A DNA stretch of 64,000 bases, from NCBI RefSeq assembly GCF_018494085.1, contig NZ_JABBFP010000003.1, positions 368,240-432,239 of the forward strand, written 5' to 3'. Source of the stretch: Rosenbergiella collisarenosi. GTDB lineage: Bacteria; Pseudomonadota; Gammaproteobacteria; Enterobacterales; Enterobacteriaceae. Of this stretch, positions 63,696 to 64,000 are shown one piece after another; positions within the stretch are counted from its first letter, which is position 1, and every line of letters begins with the position of its first letter. The notes under the pieces are model-generated. The model had not been told where the DNA came from. It made no database searches and was given only the letters and a program-made list of their open reading frames with translations. The position numbers and the translations under genes were made by a program.

Positions 63696-64000
63696 GTTAA
63701 GCTGGGTATGCTCACCAACCTTCACATCAAAGCCCCCTTTGCCCGCAAACAGGCCGGTCTGCTCTTGCACACTGTCGTAGGTGCTGTGCATCTTATCTTG
63801 GCTAAGATTGAAACTCCCTGAACCGGTCATCGAGCCAAAGGTAAAACTGCCGCCCGCGCTGGCGCTTTGTTGCTTGGAGTCGTAGCGGTTGCTGTCTTGC
63901 TCAGAGGTCAGCGTTAAGTTACCGCCAACCTGTGCCGCTATCCGCTCACCGTTAACTTGCGCGCCGGTTAAGGTGGTATCGCGACCGCTGTGTAAGGTCA
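63696..64000 (-). pseudogene. CdiA/FhaB-type filamentous haemagglutinin fragment, 3'-truncated, 5' end outside window
   Basis: This is part of a two-partner-secreted adhesin or contact-dependent inhibition protein. The frame is open from the window edge and shows the haemagglutinin repeat pattern: [53 protein letters not shown], then [15 protein letters not shown] and VGEHTQLN. The normal continuation of this repeat (GAVIAS-type) is missing; the frame jumps at about 63695 into the antitoxin remnant. The gene has thus lost its C-terminal toxin region. No immunity gene is visible. Confidence 0.8.

Noticed and set aside
63639..64000. Functional contact-dependent inhibition system
   Set aside because: The visible fragment lacks the C-terminal toxin region and ends in a foreign tail. 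No immunity gene follows.
1..64000. CRISPR arrays, tRNA/rRNA genes, insertion sequences
   Set aside because: I saw no regularly spaced repeats, tRNA-like segments or transposase genes when reading through the intergenic regions.

Overview
The window looks like chromosomal DNA of a member of the Enterobacterales. Gene order matches the E. coli minute 23-24 region (rne, the flg cluster, murJ, rimJ, grxB, yceB, pyrC, bssS, solA, trhO, msyB, yceK, opgHGC). Some E. coli genes of that stretch are absent (mviM, yceH, mdtH, dinI, mdtG, lpxL) and accessory genes have been inserted. Together with a three-subunit gluconate/sugar dehydrogenase, allantoin/urea genes and an aldoxime dehydratase, this suggests a plant- or insect-associated Erwiniaceae-like organism (Pantoea/Tatumella/Rosenbergiella type). 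The genus is inference only.

Layout. 1-914: 3' end of rne. 971-12322: flagellar structural genes, flgBCDEFGHIJ and flgKL on the minus strand, flgA and flgMN on the plus strand, with recognisable sigma-28 promoters before flgKL and flgMN. 12328-15929: murJ, rimJ, grxB, yceB. 16485-18846: an SDR, an HxlR regulator and a zinc alcohol dehydrogenase, inserted between yceB and pyrC. 19048-25352: pyrC (with a start-switching leader), bssS, solA, a Tat-exported phosphoesterase, trhO, msyB, yceK. 25401-30852: opgH and opgG divergent from opgC (osmoregulated periplasmic glucans).

30877-36171: a SulP transporter and a periplasmic flavo-cytochrome dehydrogenase (Tat small subunit, GMC flavoprotein with iron-sulfur motif, triheme cytochrome). 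36218-45177: an accessory block with an MFS transporter, a 2OG-Fe(II) oxygenase, an NCS1 permease divergent from an allantoin/hydantoin racemase, a VOC protein, a DinB-like protein, a FUSC efflux protein and an iron alcohol dehydrogenase. 45181-48421: a HlyD adaptor plus two ABC-2 permeases with no ATPase gene. 48715-53109: a small ORF, an exported esterase, a LysO exporter, a DUF2946 protein and a TonB-dependent copper receptor. 53301-61117: allophanate hydrolase, urea carboxylase, a GntR regulator and a second NCS1 permease, a unit for ATP-dependent use of urea (or a related amide) as nitrogen source.

61188-64000 is an AT-richer, patchwork end. It holds a DUF2569 membrane protein, an orphan heme aldoxime dehydratase, a ParE-type toxin pseudogene with several lesions, and the tail of a toxin-antitoxin antitoxin fused in frame to a truncated CdiA/FhaB-type adhesin running off the window. 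The most unusual points are the aldoxime dehydratase without nitrile-using neighbours, the TA/CdiA scar, the ATPase-less ABC-2 operon, the operator cluster between the NCS1 permease and the racemase, and a CRP-type site lying between the likely promoter and the start codon of the dehydrogenase operon.
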